Positions 6,895-12,961 of a stretch of DNA of 12,961 nt are shown here, one piece after another. The stretch is from positions 7,150 to 20,110 of the forward strand of contig DPHD01000038.1 of NCBI GenBank assembly GCA_003523085.1, written 5' to 3'. The translations under genes and the position numbers were made by a program. The stretch is from Oceanospirillaceae bacterium (GTDB taxonomy: Bacteria; Pseudomonadota; Gammaproteobacteria; Pseudomonadales; Balneatricaceae). Each line of letters opens with the position of its first letter. Position 1 is the first letter of the stretch. The notes under the pieces are model-generated. The model was not told the origin of the DNA. It worked only from the letters and a program-made list of their open reading frames with translations, and ran no database searches.

Positions 6895-7923
6895 ATGATT
6901 ATGGCGATATTAGAACAAAACAAAGGTCAAAAAGTGGGTGTGTTGTTGGTGAACCTAGGGTCACCCGATGCGCCCACGGCAGAGGCTGTTAAACCTTATT
7001 TGAAGCAGTTTTTGTCGGACCGGCGCGTGGTAGATCTACCGGCCTTGGTTTGGCAACCTATTTTACGCGGTATTATTTTGCGTAAACGGCCGCCACGTTC
7101 GGCGGCTTTGTATAATAAAATTTGGCTAGATGAAGGTGCGCCGTTAACGGTCTACAGCCGCGCTATTCAAACCTCGCTGCAGGCATGGGCTAATGCTCAG
7201 CAGCTCGATTGTTGTGTGGAATTAGGCATGACCTATGGTAACCCTAGTGTGGTATCGGCGTTACAAAAGTTGATACAGGCGGGTGTAGACAAGGTGGTGT
7301 TGTTGCCCCTATTTCCTCAGTATTCCACCACCACTACCGCGGCCGTTGAAGATGCGTATGTGCGAGCGGCACATGAGTTGAAGTGTAAATTGCCGATGAG
7401 TTTGATTGGCGATTATCATGATCAATCACTGCATATAGACGCCTTAGCTGCGTCTGTTCTAGCCCATGGGAGTCAACAAAAACAAACCAACCACTTATTG
7501 ATTTCGTTTCATGGAACACCTGAGGCGACCCGTAAAAAAGGTGACCCATATTACCAGCAGTGTTTGCAAACGGCGGCTTTGCTGGTGCAAAAGCTGGGTT
7601 TAAAAGATGCTGATTATAGTGTCTGTTTTCAGTCTCGGTTTGGTTATCAGCCGTGGTTGCAGCCCTATACCGATGATACCCTGACGCAGTTAGCTCAACA
7701 GGGTCATCAGCAGGTGGATGTGATTTGTCCGGGTTTTTCGGTGGATTGCTTGGAAACCTTAGAAGAAGTGGCGCTTGGTTTTGCCCAGCATTTTAAGGCT
7801 GCAGGTGGCCAAAGTCTCAATTACATTGCCGCGCTCAACCAAACACAAGGCCAAATTGATGCCTTGGGTGAATTGCTGCAGGCCAAGGTGGACTGCTTCG
7901 CTGCGCTCGCAGAGACGGAGTAA
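6895..7923 (+). CDS. hemH: Ferrochelatase
   Basis: Ferrochelatase inserts Fe2+ into protoporphyrin IX, the last step of protoheme synthesis, at the inner face of the cytoplasmic membrane. The 342-residue product shows GVLLVNLGSPDAPT near the start, VVLLPLFPQYSTTTT, the signature LISFHGTPEATRKKGDPY with metal-handling H206, CFQSRFGYQPWLQPYT, and VICPGFSVDCLETLEE with conserved E287. Starts at 6895 and 6901 (both ATG) are possible; AAAGG at 6886-6890 suits either. Length matches typical proteobacterial enzymes, with no extra C-terminal iron-sulfur extension. It follows pepN by 13 bases and probably closes that operon. The last codons lie inside the first unit of a short tandem repeat, so the C-terminal LAETE residues are partly repeat-derived. 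The heme product serves the cytochromes of the downstream oxidase locus, although that locus is a separate unit. Confidence 0.96.
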   Translation: MIMAILEQNKGQKVGVLLVNLGSPDAPTAEAVKPYLKQFLSDRRVVDLPALVWQPILRGIILRKRPPRSAALYNKIWLDEGAPLTVYSRAIQTSLQAWANAQQLDCCVELGMTYGNPSVVSALQKLIQAGVDKVVLLPLFPQYSTTTTAAVEDAYVRAAHELKCKLPMSLIGDYHDQSLHIDALAASVLAHGSQQKQTNHLLISFHGTPEATRKKGDPYYQQCLQTAALLVQKLGLKDADYSVCFQSRFGYQPWLQPYTDDTLTQLAQQGHQQVDVICPGFSVDCLETLEEVALGFAQHFKAAGGQSLNYIAALNQTQGQIDALGELLQAKVDCFAALAETE

Positions 7924-7961
7924 TACGCTCGCAGAGACGGAGTAGGGGGCCGCAGAGACGG
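7904..7961. repeat. Short tandem repeat, 22-base period, at hemH 3' end
   Basis: CGCTCGCAGAGACGGAGTA occurs twice without mismatch at 7904-7922 and 7926-7944. A third, degenerate unit keeps the core CGCAGAGACGG at 7951-7961. Core starts are spaced 22 and 21 bases apart. The first unit contains the hemH stop codon; the rest fill nearly the whole 39-base gap to the convergent ribE stop. No stable hairpin with a U-tract was found here. Confidence 0.85.
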
Positions 7962-7962
7962 G

Positions 7963-8574
7963 TTAAAGGGCGCGTTGCGCCAGCACCCGCTCTACAGTCG
8001 CCACTATGGTTTGAGTTTGGTGGTCTATTTCCATGTTCACTTGTTCGCCAACCTGAGCTGTACCGAAGCCAGTGGCGCGTAAGGTTTCAGGAATAAGACA
8101 TACGCAAAAGTGGGTGTCAGTAACATCAGCAACGGTAAGGCTGCAGCCGTTGAGGCCAATAAAACCCTGTGGCAAGACGTGTTTTTTGTGGGCTTGAGGC
8201 AAGTTAAACCACACCCTTGTATTATCTTGCTGCTGGTCTACACGGCTAATTTCTACCGCTACCGACACATGCCCCGATATAATATGGCCGCCGATCTCAT
8301 CGCCGTATTTAAGCGAGCGTTCGGCGTTGACCAACTGGCCTTGCTCAAGCAGCCCTAAGTTGGTTAGTTTCAATGTTTGGCCAATCACATCAAAGCTAAA
8401 CAGGTTGCTGTTTTGGGCGGTTACGGTAAGGCAAGTGCCATTGATGGCGATGCTGGCGCCAATGGCAACATCCTTGCTCATGGCGGCAGGTAAACGAATA
8501 TTAAAGCTGCGTTGGCCGTGGCCTTCTACAGTGGATTCAATGTGGCCTTGGCCTTGGACAATTCCGGTAAACAT
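7963..8574 (-). CDS. ribE: Riboflavin synthase alpha chain
   Basis: The enzyme dismutates two 6,7-dimethyl-8-ribityllumazine molecules into riboflavin and a pyrimidinedione, the last step of riboflavin synthesis in the cytoplasm. The 203-residue protein begins with the near-invariant MFTGIVQG and consists of two similar lumazine-binding domains (about 1-95 and 96-195). Each has a ligand loop: NGTCLTV (45-51, with C48) and NGCSLTV (142-148). H102 in GHIISGHV corresponds to a known important residue in E. coli RibC (same gene). Retention of the MFTGIVQG start argues against a non-catalytic lumazine protein. The gene stands alone, outside a rib operon, and I saw no FMN riboswitch in the 99 bases before it. 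It is convergent with hemH (39-base gap) and divergent from dusC. The ribosome binding site is weak (AGG about 7 bases before the start). Confidence 0.95.
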   Translation of the reverse strand: MFTGIVQGQGHIESTVEGHGQRSFNIRLPAAMSKDVAIGASIAINGTCLTVTAQNSNLFSFDVIGQTLKLTNLGLLEQGQLVNAERSLKYGDEIGGHIISGHVSVAVEISRVDQQQDNTRVWFNLPQAHKKHVLPQGFIGLNGCSLTVADVTDTHFCVCLIPETLRATGFGTAQVGEQVNMEIDHQTQTIVATVERVLAQRAL

Positions 8575-8673
8575 GATGCGCCTATTGAGTAAAAAAATGA
8601 TGACCCCAAGTAACTGGGAACACTATGTTAGCAGAGCTATAGGGTGCTGCGAAGTAGAGATTGAGGCAAGTTT

Positions 8674-9624
8674 GTGAGTCGCATTATTTTAGCACCTATG
8701 GAAGGACTAGCCGACGACATTCTTCGTGATTGCCTGACGCGAATTGGCGGCATTGATTTGTGCGTCACCGAATTTATTCGAGTCACCACTCAACTGCTAC
8801 CGGCTAAAGTATTTAAGCGTTTATGCCCCGAACTGGCCCATGGTTGTAAAACGCCGGCCGGGGTGCCGGTACGTATTCAATTGTTAGGTAGTGACCCCAA
8901 GGCCTTGGCGGCCAATGCGGTGCGGGCACTTGAATTAGGCTCTCCGGGGGTGGATTTAAACTTTGGCTGTCCTGCCAAAACCGTAAACCGTAGCCAAGGC
9001 GGCGCCATTTTGCTACAGGAGCCGCAGCGGGTGGCGCATATCGTGGCAACGGTAAGGCAAGCCATTGGTGATGATGCCTGGTTGAGCGCCAAGATGCGTC
9101 TTGGTTTTGCCACCAAGGACTTAGCCTTAGACAATGCCAAGGGTATAGCTGACGCCGGGGCAAACGAACTCACCGTGCACGCACGTACAAAGGTTGAAGG
9201 ATATCGGCCGCCAGCCCATTGGCAATGGGTTAACAAAATTCGTCAGCAGGTGAGTATTCCAGTGATTGCCAATGGTGAAGTCTGGACGCCGGCAGATTAT
9301 GAGGCCTGTAAACAGGCCAGTGGCAGTGATGACGTGATGATCGGTAGAGGTTTGGTGTGGAAACCAGACCTAGCTTTACAAATAGCCCATCAGCAAGCTG
9401 GTGAGCCCCATCAAGCTTGGAGTTGGACCGCCTTAGTGCCGACGGTGCTTTATTTTATTGACCTTGTAGAGTCAACGGTTGAGGTTAAGTACCAAGACGC
9501 GCGTATTAAGCAATGGCTTAAGTTGTTGGGGCGGGTATACCCACAGGCCCACCTTTGTTTTGAACAGGGCAAACGTATGCAAAATTTGGTGTCGTTACGT
9601 CAGCTGGTGCAAGACAGCGCTTAG
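8674..9624 (+). CDS. dusC: tRNA-dihydrouridine(16) synthase DusC
   Basis: This flavoenzyme reduces uridine to dihydrouridine in the D-loop of tRNA using NADPH and FMN; DusC in E. coli modifies position 16. The 316-residue product shows an FMN-binding TIM barrel with ILAPMEG at the start, DLCVTEFIRVTTQLLPAKVF (residues 28-47), which is DusC-like rather than DusA- or DusB-like, VDLNFGCPAKTVN with catalytic C99, KMRLGF, VHARTKVEGY, PVIANGE and VMIGRG. A C-terminal helical domain follows, as in other Dus proteins. The start is GTG at 8674, with GAGG at 8663-8666 as ribosome binding site. It diverges from ribE across 99 bases and meets a small minus-strand gene at its 3' end, where the two stop codons overlap. 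No terminator is visible between them. Confidence 0.94.
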   Translation: MSRIILAPMEGLADDILRDCLTRIGGIDLCVTEFIRVTTQLLPAKVFKRLCPELAHGCKTPAGVPVRIQLLGSDPKALAANAVRALELGSPGVDLNFGCPAKTVNRSQGGAILLQEPQRVAHIVATVRQAIGDDAWLSAKMRLGFATKDLALDNAKGIADAGANELTVHARTKVEGYRPPAHWQWVNKIRQQVSIPVIANGEVWTPADYEACKQASGSDDVMIGRGLVWKPDLALQIAHQQAGEPHQAWSWTALVPTVLYFIDLVESTVEVKYQDARIKQWLKLLGRVYPQAHLCFEQGKRMQNLVSLRQLVQDSA

Positions 9625-9827
9625 TGCATTGATGCATGCTGTGGTTGCTGACGAAGGCGATCAATTTGATTGAGTTCGTCGGCACTGACAAGGCGGATCG
9701 CACCAAATACCTCGTTATGATCATCGTAAATACGTAGGGTTAGCGACTGCTCTAGCTGACGAACGATGTCGGCCAACTCATTAACGGTGGTATGTTCGCC
9801 GATTTCTGGTAATTCCTGATTGTGCAT
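9621..9827 (-). CDS. Small acidic protein, unknown function
   Basis: I do not recognise this 68-residue protein. It is hydrophilic, with no membrane segment or signal peptide. A helical stretch TVNELADIVRQLEQSL (14-29) is followed by a strand-like segment with LRIYDDHNEVFGAIRLV (31-47) and a polar tail ending in a His/Gln-rich stretch. On the minus strand an AGG lies about 9 bases before the ATG, an acceptable ribosome binding site. Its TAA stop (9621-9623 on the complement) shares bases with the dusC TAG, so the genes are tail to tail. The predicted protein looks ordered rather than random, and otherwise about 400 bases would be non-coding in a very dense region. Both points favour a real gene, but without family recognition it remains tentative. 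Confidence 0.55.
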   Translation of the reverse strand: MHNQELPEIGEHTTVNELADIVRQLEQSLTLRIYDDHNEVFGAIRLVSADELNQIDRLRQQPQHASMH

Positions 9828-9982
9828 AGTCTTAACCTAATGGGTTGGGGGTGAGCTTTAGTGTATCGTTTGCGCCCTAACTTTGTGTTGGTGTAGTGGA
9901 GTACTTGTGTAACCCTGACCAAGTATTAGGTTTTTTGCCTGTTGTGCTTTGTATTCAAATGTAACCTTGGTGGAGCATAGGC

Positions 9983-9988
9983 TATAAT
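9983..9988 (+). promoter_or_regulatory. Probable sigma-70 promoter (-10 element) for pyrD
   Basis: TATAAT matches the consensus exactly. With a 17-base spacer, the -35 position (9960-9965) reads TGTAAC, a weak match. Transcription would start near 9995, giving a leader of about 37 bases before the GTG at 10032, with the ribosome binding site GAGG at 10021-10024. The whole 204-base spacer from 9828 holds no other feature I can support. Confidence 0.6.
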
Positions 9989-10031
9989 AACCACTCAATA
10001 GGTAAGTTTTGTTCATTTTAGAGGTTATGCC

Positions 10032-11054
10032 GTGTATTCCATTGCTCGTAGTTTATTGTTTCAATTGTCTGCTGAGACGGCCCATGAATTAACCCTAGAG
10101 AGCTTGGCCGCAGGCGCGCGCTTGGGGCTGTTGCCGGCGTTAATGCCGAAGGTGCCAGATGCACCGGTAACGGTGATGGGAATCGACTTCCCTAACCCTA
10201 TCGGCTTGGCAGCTGGGTTAGATAAAAATGCCTCCGCCATTGACGGCTTGTCGGCCTTTGGTTTTGGTTTTGTAGAAGTGGGCACAGTGACCCCGCGACC
10301 ACAGCCAGGCAACCCCAAGCCACGCATGTTTCGTTTACCTGATGCGCAAGGCATCATTAATCGTATGGGTTTTAACAATGATGGTGTGGATGGTTTAATA
10401 GCCAACCTCAAAAAATCCAAGTTTGATGGTGTGCTGGGCATTAATATCGGCAAGAATTTTGACACGCCGGTCGAAGATGCGGCTAACGATTACATTATTT
10501 GTATGCAAAAGGTGTATCAATACGCCAGCTACATCACGGTTAATATCTCCTCGCCTAATACTCCCGGTTTGCGTGACCTACAATACGGTGAATCGCTCAA
10601 TCAACTGTTGTCGGCCCTCAAGCAGGAGCAGGCCCTACTGACTGAGCAGCACGGCCGATATGTTCCACTCACGGTAAAAATAGCCCCGGATATGGATGCT
10701 GAGCAATTACAAGGCGTAGCCCACTGTGTACTAGAACAAAAAATGGACGCGGTGATCGCTACTAACACCACCTTGAGTCGGGAGGGAGTGGAGCACTTGG
10801 CCCATGGCGATGAAGCAGGTGGCCTCAGTGGAGCGCCGGTAAAACAGAAGTCGACACAAACCATTGCTGATCTGTACGCGATATTAGCCGATGAAGTGCC
10901 AATTATAGGTGTGGGTGGTATTTCTAGTGGCGCTGATGCTTTGGAAAAGATGGCCGCCGGAGCCAAGTTGGTACAAGTCTACAGTGGCTTAATTTACCAG
11001 GGGCCGAGCTTAGTAAAAGAGTGTGTGACGGCCTATAGAGAGTCAACTGGTTAA
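10032..11054 (+). CDS. pyrD: Dihydroorotate dehydrogenase (quinone), class 2
   Basis: PyrD oxidises dihydroorotate to orotate, the fourth step of pyrimidine synthesis, and passes electrons via FMN to the membrane quinone pool. The 340-residue protein has the N-terminal amphipathic helical extension of class 2 enzymes (about residues 1-40, MYSIARSLLFQLSAETAHEL), which contacts the membrane. The FMN barrel follows: FPNPIGLAAGLDKNA (53-67), EVGTVTPRPQPGNPKPR, NRMGFNN, the catalytic-base segment NISSPNTPGLRDLQ with S174 (E. coli Ser175), VKIAPD, TNTT, GGLSG and IIGVGGI. The start is GTG at 10032 with GAGG seven bases upstream; an ATG at 10027 is in another frame. A TATAAT box lies 44 bases upstream. 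The DUF2970 gene follows after 17 bases with its own strong ribosome binding site, so the two probably share a transcript. Confidence 0.97.
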   Translation: MYSIARSLLFQLSAETAHELTLESLAAGARLGLLPALMPKVPDAPVTVMGIDFPNPIGLAAGLDKNASAIDGLSAFGFGFVEVGTVTPRPQPGNPKPRMFRLPDAQGIINRMGFNNDGVDGLIANLKKSKFDGVLGINIGKNFDTPVEDAANDYIICMQKVYQYASYITVNISSPNTPGLRDLQYGESLNQLLSALKQEQALLTEQHGRYVPLTVKIAPDMDAEQLQGVAHCVLEQKMDAVIATNTTLSREGVEHLAHGDEAGGLSGAPVKQKSTQTIADLYAILADEVPIIGVGGISSGADALEKMAAGAKLVQVYSGLIYQGPSLVKECVTAYRESTG

Positions 11055-11071
11055 TCAAAGGGAGAGCAATT

Positions 11072-11278
11072 ATGCCGCAACAAAAAAGTGGCTGGCGATG
11101 GTTGTTAAGTTACGCCCAAAGTGTGTTAGCGGGCCTAATTGGCATCCAATCTAATGAAAAGCGTGAACAGGACCTTAATGAAGGTGGTCTAGAGCGCATG
11201 ATATACATAGGTTTGGGTACTTTAGTGGTGTTTGTATTGATCGTTGTTACGGCGGTCAATAGTGCGCTTCCTGATTGA
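11072..11278 (+). CDS. DUF2970 single-pass membrane protein
   Basis: A 68-residue protein matching DUF2970, a small family of unknown function often found near cytochrome oxidase genes in Proteobacteria. A short cytoplasmic part contains SVLAGLIGIQSNEKREQDL (17-35), the family's most conserved stretch, followed by one transmembrane helix (about 43-64, rich in Ile, Leu and Val). The start has a strong GGGAG ribosome binding site seven bases upstream. The gene sits 17 bases after pyrD and 134 bases before coxB, the latter gap carrying promoter-like signals. It may therefore be transcribed with pyrD, while its product works with the oxidase. A role in oxidase assembly is a guess from neighbourhood only. 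Confidence 0.85.
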   Translation: MPQQKSGWRWLLSYAQSVLAGLIGIQSNEKREQDLNEGGLERMIYIGLGTLVVFVLIVVTAVNSALPD

Positions 11279-11307
11279 TAAGTCTAGGAAAATACTCAAA
11301 ATAATGC

Positions 11308-11336
11308 TTGATTGTTGACCCCTAAATTGATAATAA
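11308..11336 (+). promoter_or_regulatory. Possible promoter for the cox operon
   Basis: TTGATT (11308-11313) and TAATAA (11331-11336) are separated by 17 bases, and a TG dinucleotide precedes the -10 element with one base between, as in extended -10 promoters. Transcription would start near 11343, leaving a leader of about 70 bases before coxB. The -10 region overlaps the FNR-type dyad. This is a motif reading only. Confidence 0.4.
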
Positions 11337-11340
11337 TCAT
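11327..11340. promoter_or_regulatory. FNR/Anr-type binding site upstream of coxB
   Basis: TTGATAATAATCAT matches the FNR/Anr consensus TTGATNNNNATCAA at nine of ten specified positions. It lies 72 bases before the coxB start and overlaps the candidate -10 element, a layout consistent with repression under low oxygen. An alternative promoter with the box near -41.5 would need a -10 around 11362-11367 (TTTAGG, weak). The same bases also partly resemble a Fur box, less well. Confidence 0.5.
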
Positions 11341-11412
11341 GTCTCCTTAAATGCAGTCTTGTTTAGGGCCCACTAACTAACACCCCCCACAAAAATAATA
11401 AGGAGGGCAGGT

Positions 11413-12540
11413 ATGTTTTCAAGAACTTGGCAGCGCCTAAGTTCTGTAGTCTTGAGTTTGGTTTCAGCACCCGCTGCTATGGCAGATTGGGAATTGAACA
11501 TGCCTCAAGGAGTCACAGAAGTAAGTCAATCTATCTACGACTTACATATGCTTATTTTTTGGATTTGCGTTTGGATCGGCGTGGTGGTTTTTGGAGTAAT
11601 GTTTTACTCCATTTTCAAACACCGTAAGTCCAAGGGCGCAAAAGCCTCTCAATTCCACGAAAGTCTCGGTCTAGAGTTGTTATGGACAGCCGTACCCACT
11701 GCAATTCTTATTGCTATGGCGGTGCCTGCAACCTCCACATTGATCGAAATGTACGACACTACCGATGCTGACATTGATATTAAAATCACCGGTCATCAAT
11801 GGAAGTGGCAGTACGACTACCTTGGTGAAGACGTCGGTTTCTTTAGTAATTCAATCACCAGTCAAGACGAGATTTATAACCGCACAGCAAAAGGTGAAAA
11901 CTATTTGTTAGAGGTTGATAAACATGTGGTTGTGCCAACCGGTAAAAAAATTCGCTTCTTAATTACGTCTAATGACGTTATCCACGCGTGGTGGGTGCCA
12001 GAAATAGCCGTTAAAAAGGACGCCATACCAGGTTACATTAACGAATCTTGGGCCATCGTCCCAGAAGGCCAAGAAGGTTTGTACCGTGGCCAGTGTGCTG
12101 AGTTATGTGGTGTTGACCACGGCTTTATGCCGATCGTTCTAGAAGCCGTAACGCCAGCCGAGTATGAGGTTTGGTTAGTTGATCAACGTGCTGCAGCCGA
12201 AGCAGAAGCAGCGGCGGCCTTAGGCGACTTTAGCCATGAAGAACTGATGACTAAAGGTGCAGAAGTTTATGCCCGTAGTTGTGCAGCCTGTCACGGCGTA
12301 GCGGGAGCAGGTATGGGTAGTGTATTCCCAGCCCTAGCGGGTAGCCCAATCGCCACTGGCGACATGGCAGCGCACATCAATATCGTTATCAACGGTAAAC
12401 CTGGCACCGCTATGCAGGCCTATGCGGCTCAGCTAAGCGAAGTGGATTTAGCCGCGGTAATTACTTATGAGCGTAACGCTTGGGGTAATGATACCGGCGA
12501 TACGGTGACTCCAAAAATGATCATTGACGCGAAACAATAG
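11413..12540 (+). CDS. coxB: Cytochrome c oxidase subunit II with fused cytochrome c domain
   Basis: Subunit II accepts electrons from cytochrome c at the CuA centre and passes them to heme a of subunit I. The 375-residue precursor has a signal peptide (about 1-24, likely cut after AMA), two transmembrane helices (about 45-67 and 88-110), and a periplasmic cupredoxin domain. CuA ligands are all present: H191 (HAWWVPE), C228, E230, C232 and H236 in GQCAELCGVDHGFM, and M239. The aromatic electron-entry segment WKWQYDY is at 130-136. After an Ala/Glu-rich linker (about 259-270) comes a class I cytochrome c domain with heme motif CAACH (290-294) and probable axial M334. This fusion defines a caa3-type oxidase. 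An AGGAGG ribosome binding site lies six bases before the ATG, and coxA begins 11 bases after the stop. Confidence 0.97.
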   Translation: MFSRTWQRLSSVVLSLVSAPAAMADWELNMPQGVTEVSQSIYDLHMLIFWICVWIGVVVFGVMFYSIFKHRKSKGAKASQFHESLGLELLWTAVPTAILIAMAVPATSTLIEMYDTTDADIDIKITGHQWKWQYDYLGEDVGFFSNSITSQDEIYNRTAKGENYLLEVDKHVVVPTGKKIRFLITSNDVIHAWWVPEIAVKKDAIPGYINESWAIVPEGQEGLYRGQCAELCGVDHGFMPIVLEAVTPAEYEVWLVDQRAAAEAEAAAALGDFSHEELMTKGAEVYARSCAACHGVAGAGMGSVFPALAGSPIATGDMAAHINIVINGKPGTAMQAYAAQLSEVDLAAVITYERNAWGNDTGDTVTPKMIIDAKQ

Positions 12541-12551
12541 GAGGCTAGATT

Positions 12552-12961
12552 ATGACAACTGCGACCGCTCATCACGACGATCACGGCCATCATGGGCCTG
12601 CTAAAGGTATCATGCGCTGGGTATTGACTACTAACCATAAAGACATTGGTACTATGTACCTTTGGTTCGCTTTTACCATGCTGTTTATCGGCGGTACTAT
12701 GGCGCTCATCATTCGTACTGAATTATTTCAGCCGGGTATGCAGCTCATCGAACCTGAGTTCTTTAACCAAATGACCACCATGCATGGTTTGATCATGGTG
12801 TTTGGCGCCATTATGCCGGCCTTTGTTGGCCTGGCTAACTGGATGGTGCCACTGATGGTAGGTGCCCCAGACATGGCCTTACCACGTATGAACAACTGGA
12901 GCTTTTGGATTTTGCCATTTGCCTTCGGCATGTTGTTGTTCACCTTATTTACCGAAGCCGG
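12552..12961 (+). CDS. coxA: Cytochrome c oxidase subunit I, N-terminal part (partial)
   Basis: Subunit I is the catalytic core of the heme-copper oxidase, holding heme a and the heme a3-CuB centre where oxygen is reduced and protons are pumped. Only about 136 codons are in the window; the gene continues past the right edge. Visible are a His-rich cytoplasmic start (HHDDHGHHHG, residues 7-16), WVLTTNHKDIGTMYLWF before and into helix I, and TTMHGLIMVFGAIMPAF with H79, the expected low-spin heme a ligand. LANWMVPLMVGAPDMALPRMNN and WILPF follow as in A-type oxidases. The AGGAGG ribosome binding site at 12539-12544 overlaps the coxB stop codon, so the two genes are tightly linked in one operon. 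The later CuB ligands and the proton channels cannot be checked here. Confidence 0.96.
   Translation, partial: MTTATAHHDDHGHHGPAKGIMRWVLTTNHKDIGTMYLWFAFTMLFIGGTMALIIRTELFQPGMQLIEPEFFNQMTTMHGLIMVFGAIMPAFVGLANWMVPLMVGAPDMALPRMNNWSFWILPFAFGMLLFTLFTEA

Noticed and set aside
7924..7962. Bidirectional terminator between convergent hemH and ribE
   Set aside because: The gap consists of the tandem repeat; no stem with a flanking T-run could be drawn on either strand.
8575..8673. FMN riboswitch before ribE
   Set aside because: Only 99 bases are available, and the conserved RFN-element helices were not seen.
8327..8677. 116-codon open frame on the + strand opposite the ribE start and through the divergent spacer
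   Set aside because: Most of it is the antisense shadow of the conserved ribE coding region, and the peptide lacks family features.
8877..9236. Two long minus-strand open frames inside dusC
   Set aside because: They are antisense to highly conserved DusC motifs, with no ribosome binding site or recognisable protein.
9901..9940. Possible terminator near a run of six T in the pyrD upstream spacer
   Set aside because: The best stem before the T-run is four base pairs (AACC/GGTT) with a large loop, too weak to call.
10061..10465. 134-codon open frame on the minus strand inside pyrD
   Set aside because: pyrD is certain here; the reverse translation is Pro/Ser-rich as expected for a shadow frame.
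11327..11345. Fur box before coxB
   Set aside because: The site matches the Fur inverted repeat in only about 11 of 14 positions, clearly less well than it matches the FNR/Anr consensus.

Overview
The window looks like core chromosome of a marine-type gammaproteobacterium, probably near Pseudomonadales/Oceanospirillales. This is inferred from the Rsd/AlgQ protein, a GlpG-type rhomboid, a YeaC/DUF1315 + DUF2797 + PepN block, a class 2 PyrD and a caa3-type coxB-coxA locus. I see no integrase, transposase, CRISPR array, tRNA or rRNA. Coding density is very high: no gene-free stretch exceeds about 210 bases.

Left part (1-751). The last codons of an isocitrate lyase gene (aceA) end at 73 and are followed by two hairpins, the second a good intrinsic terminator. 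Next is an unrecognised gene of about 184 residues whose motif layout resembles an ADP-ribosyltransferase-like fold, followed by a second terminator-like hairpin.

Central co-directional block (834-7923, + strand): rsd/algQ (sigma-70 sequestration), nadK (NADP synthesis), a GlpG-like rhomboid protease, yeaC (DUF1315), a DUF2797 cysteine-rich protein, pepN (aminopeptidase N) and hemH (ferrochelatase). The genes are tightly packed, with an ATGA overlap between the DUF2797 gene and pepN, so at least the nadK-pepN part is probably co-transcribed. hemH ends in a short tandem repeat and runs into ribE (riboflavin synthase) on the opposite strand with only 39 bases between them.

Right part (8574-12961). 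ribE and dusC (tRNA dihydrouridine synthase) diverge from a 99-base spacer. dusC meets a small minus-strand gene tail to tail, with overlapping stop codons. A 204-base spacer with a perfect TATAAT precedes pyrD (quinone-linked dihydroorotate dehydrogenase), which is followed by a DUF2970 single-pass membrane protein. Then comes the start of an aa3/caa3 cytochrome oxidase operon: coxB with a C-terminal cytochrome c domain, and coxA cut by the window edge. A near-perfect FNR/Anr-type dyad lies in the coxB upstream region.

Most of this is conserved housekeeping content and I see no obvious defence or mobile system. The least-explained items are the ADP-ribosyltransferase-like protein, the possible GIY-YIG-like core in the DUF2797 protein, the FNR-type box before coxB, the 22-base repeat at the hemH 3' end and the small gene overlapping dusC. 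All calls come from reading the sequence and remembered family motifs; no database search was run.
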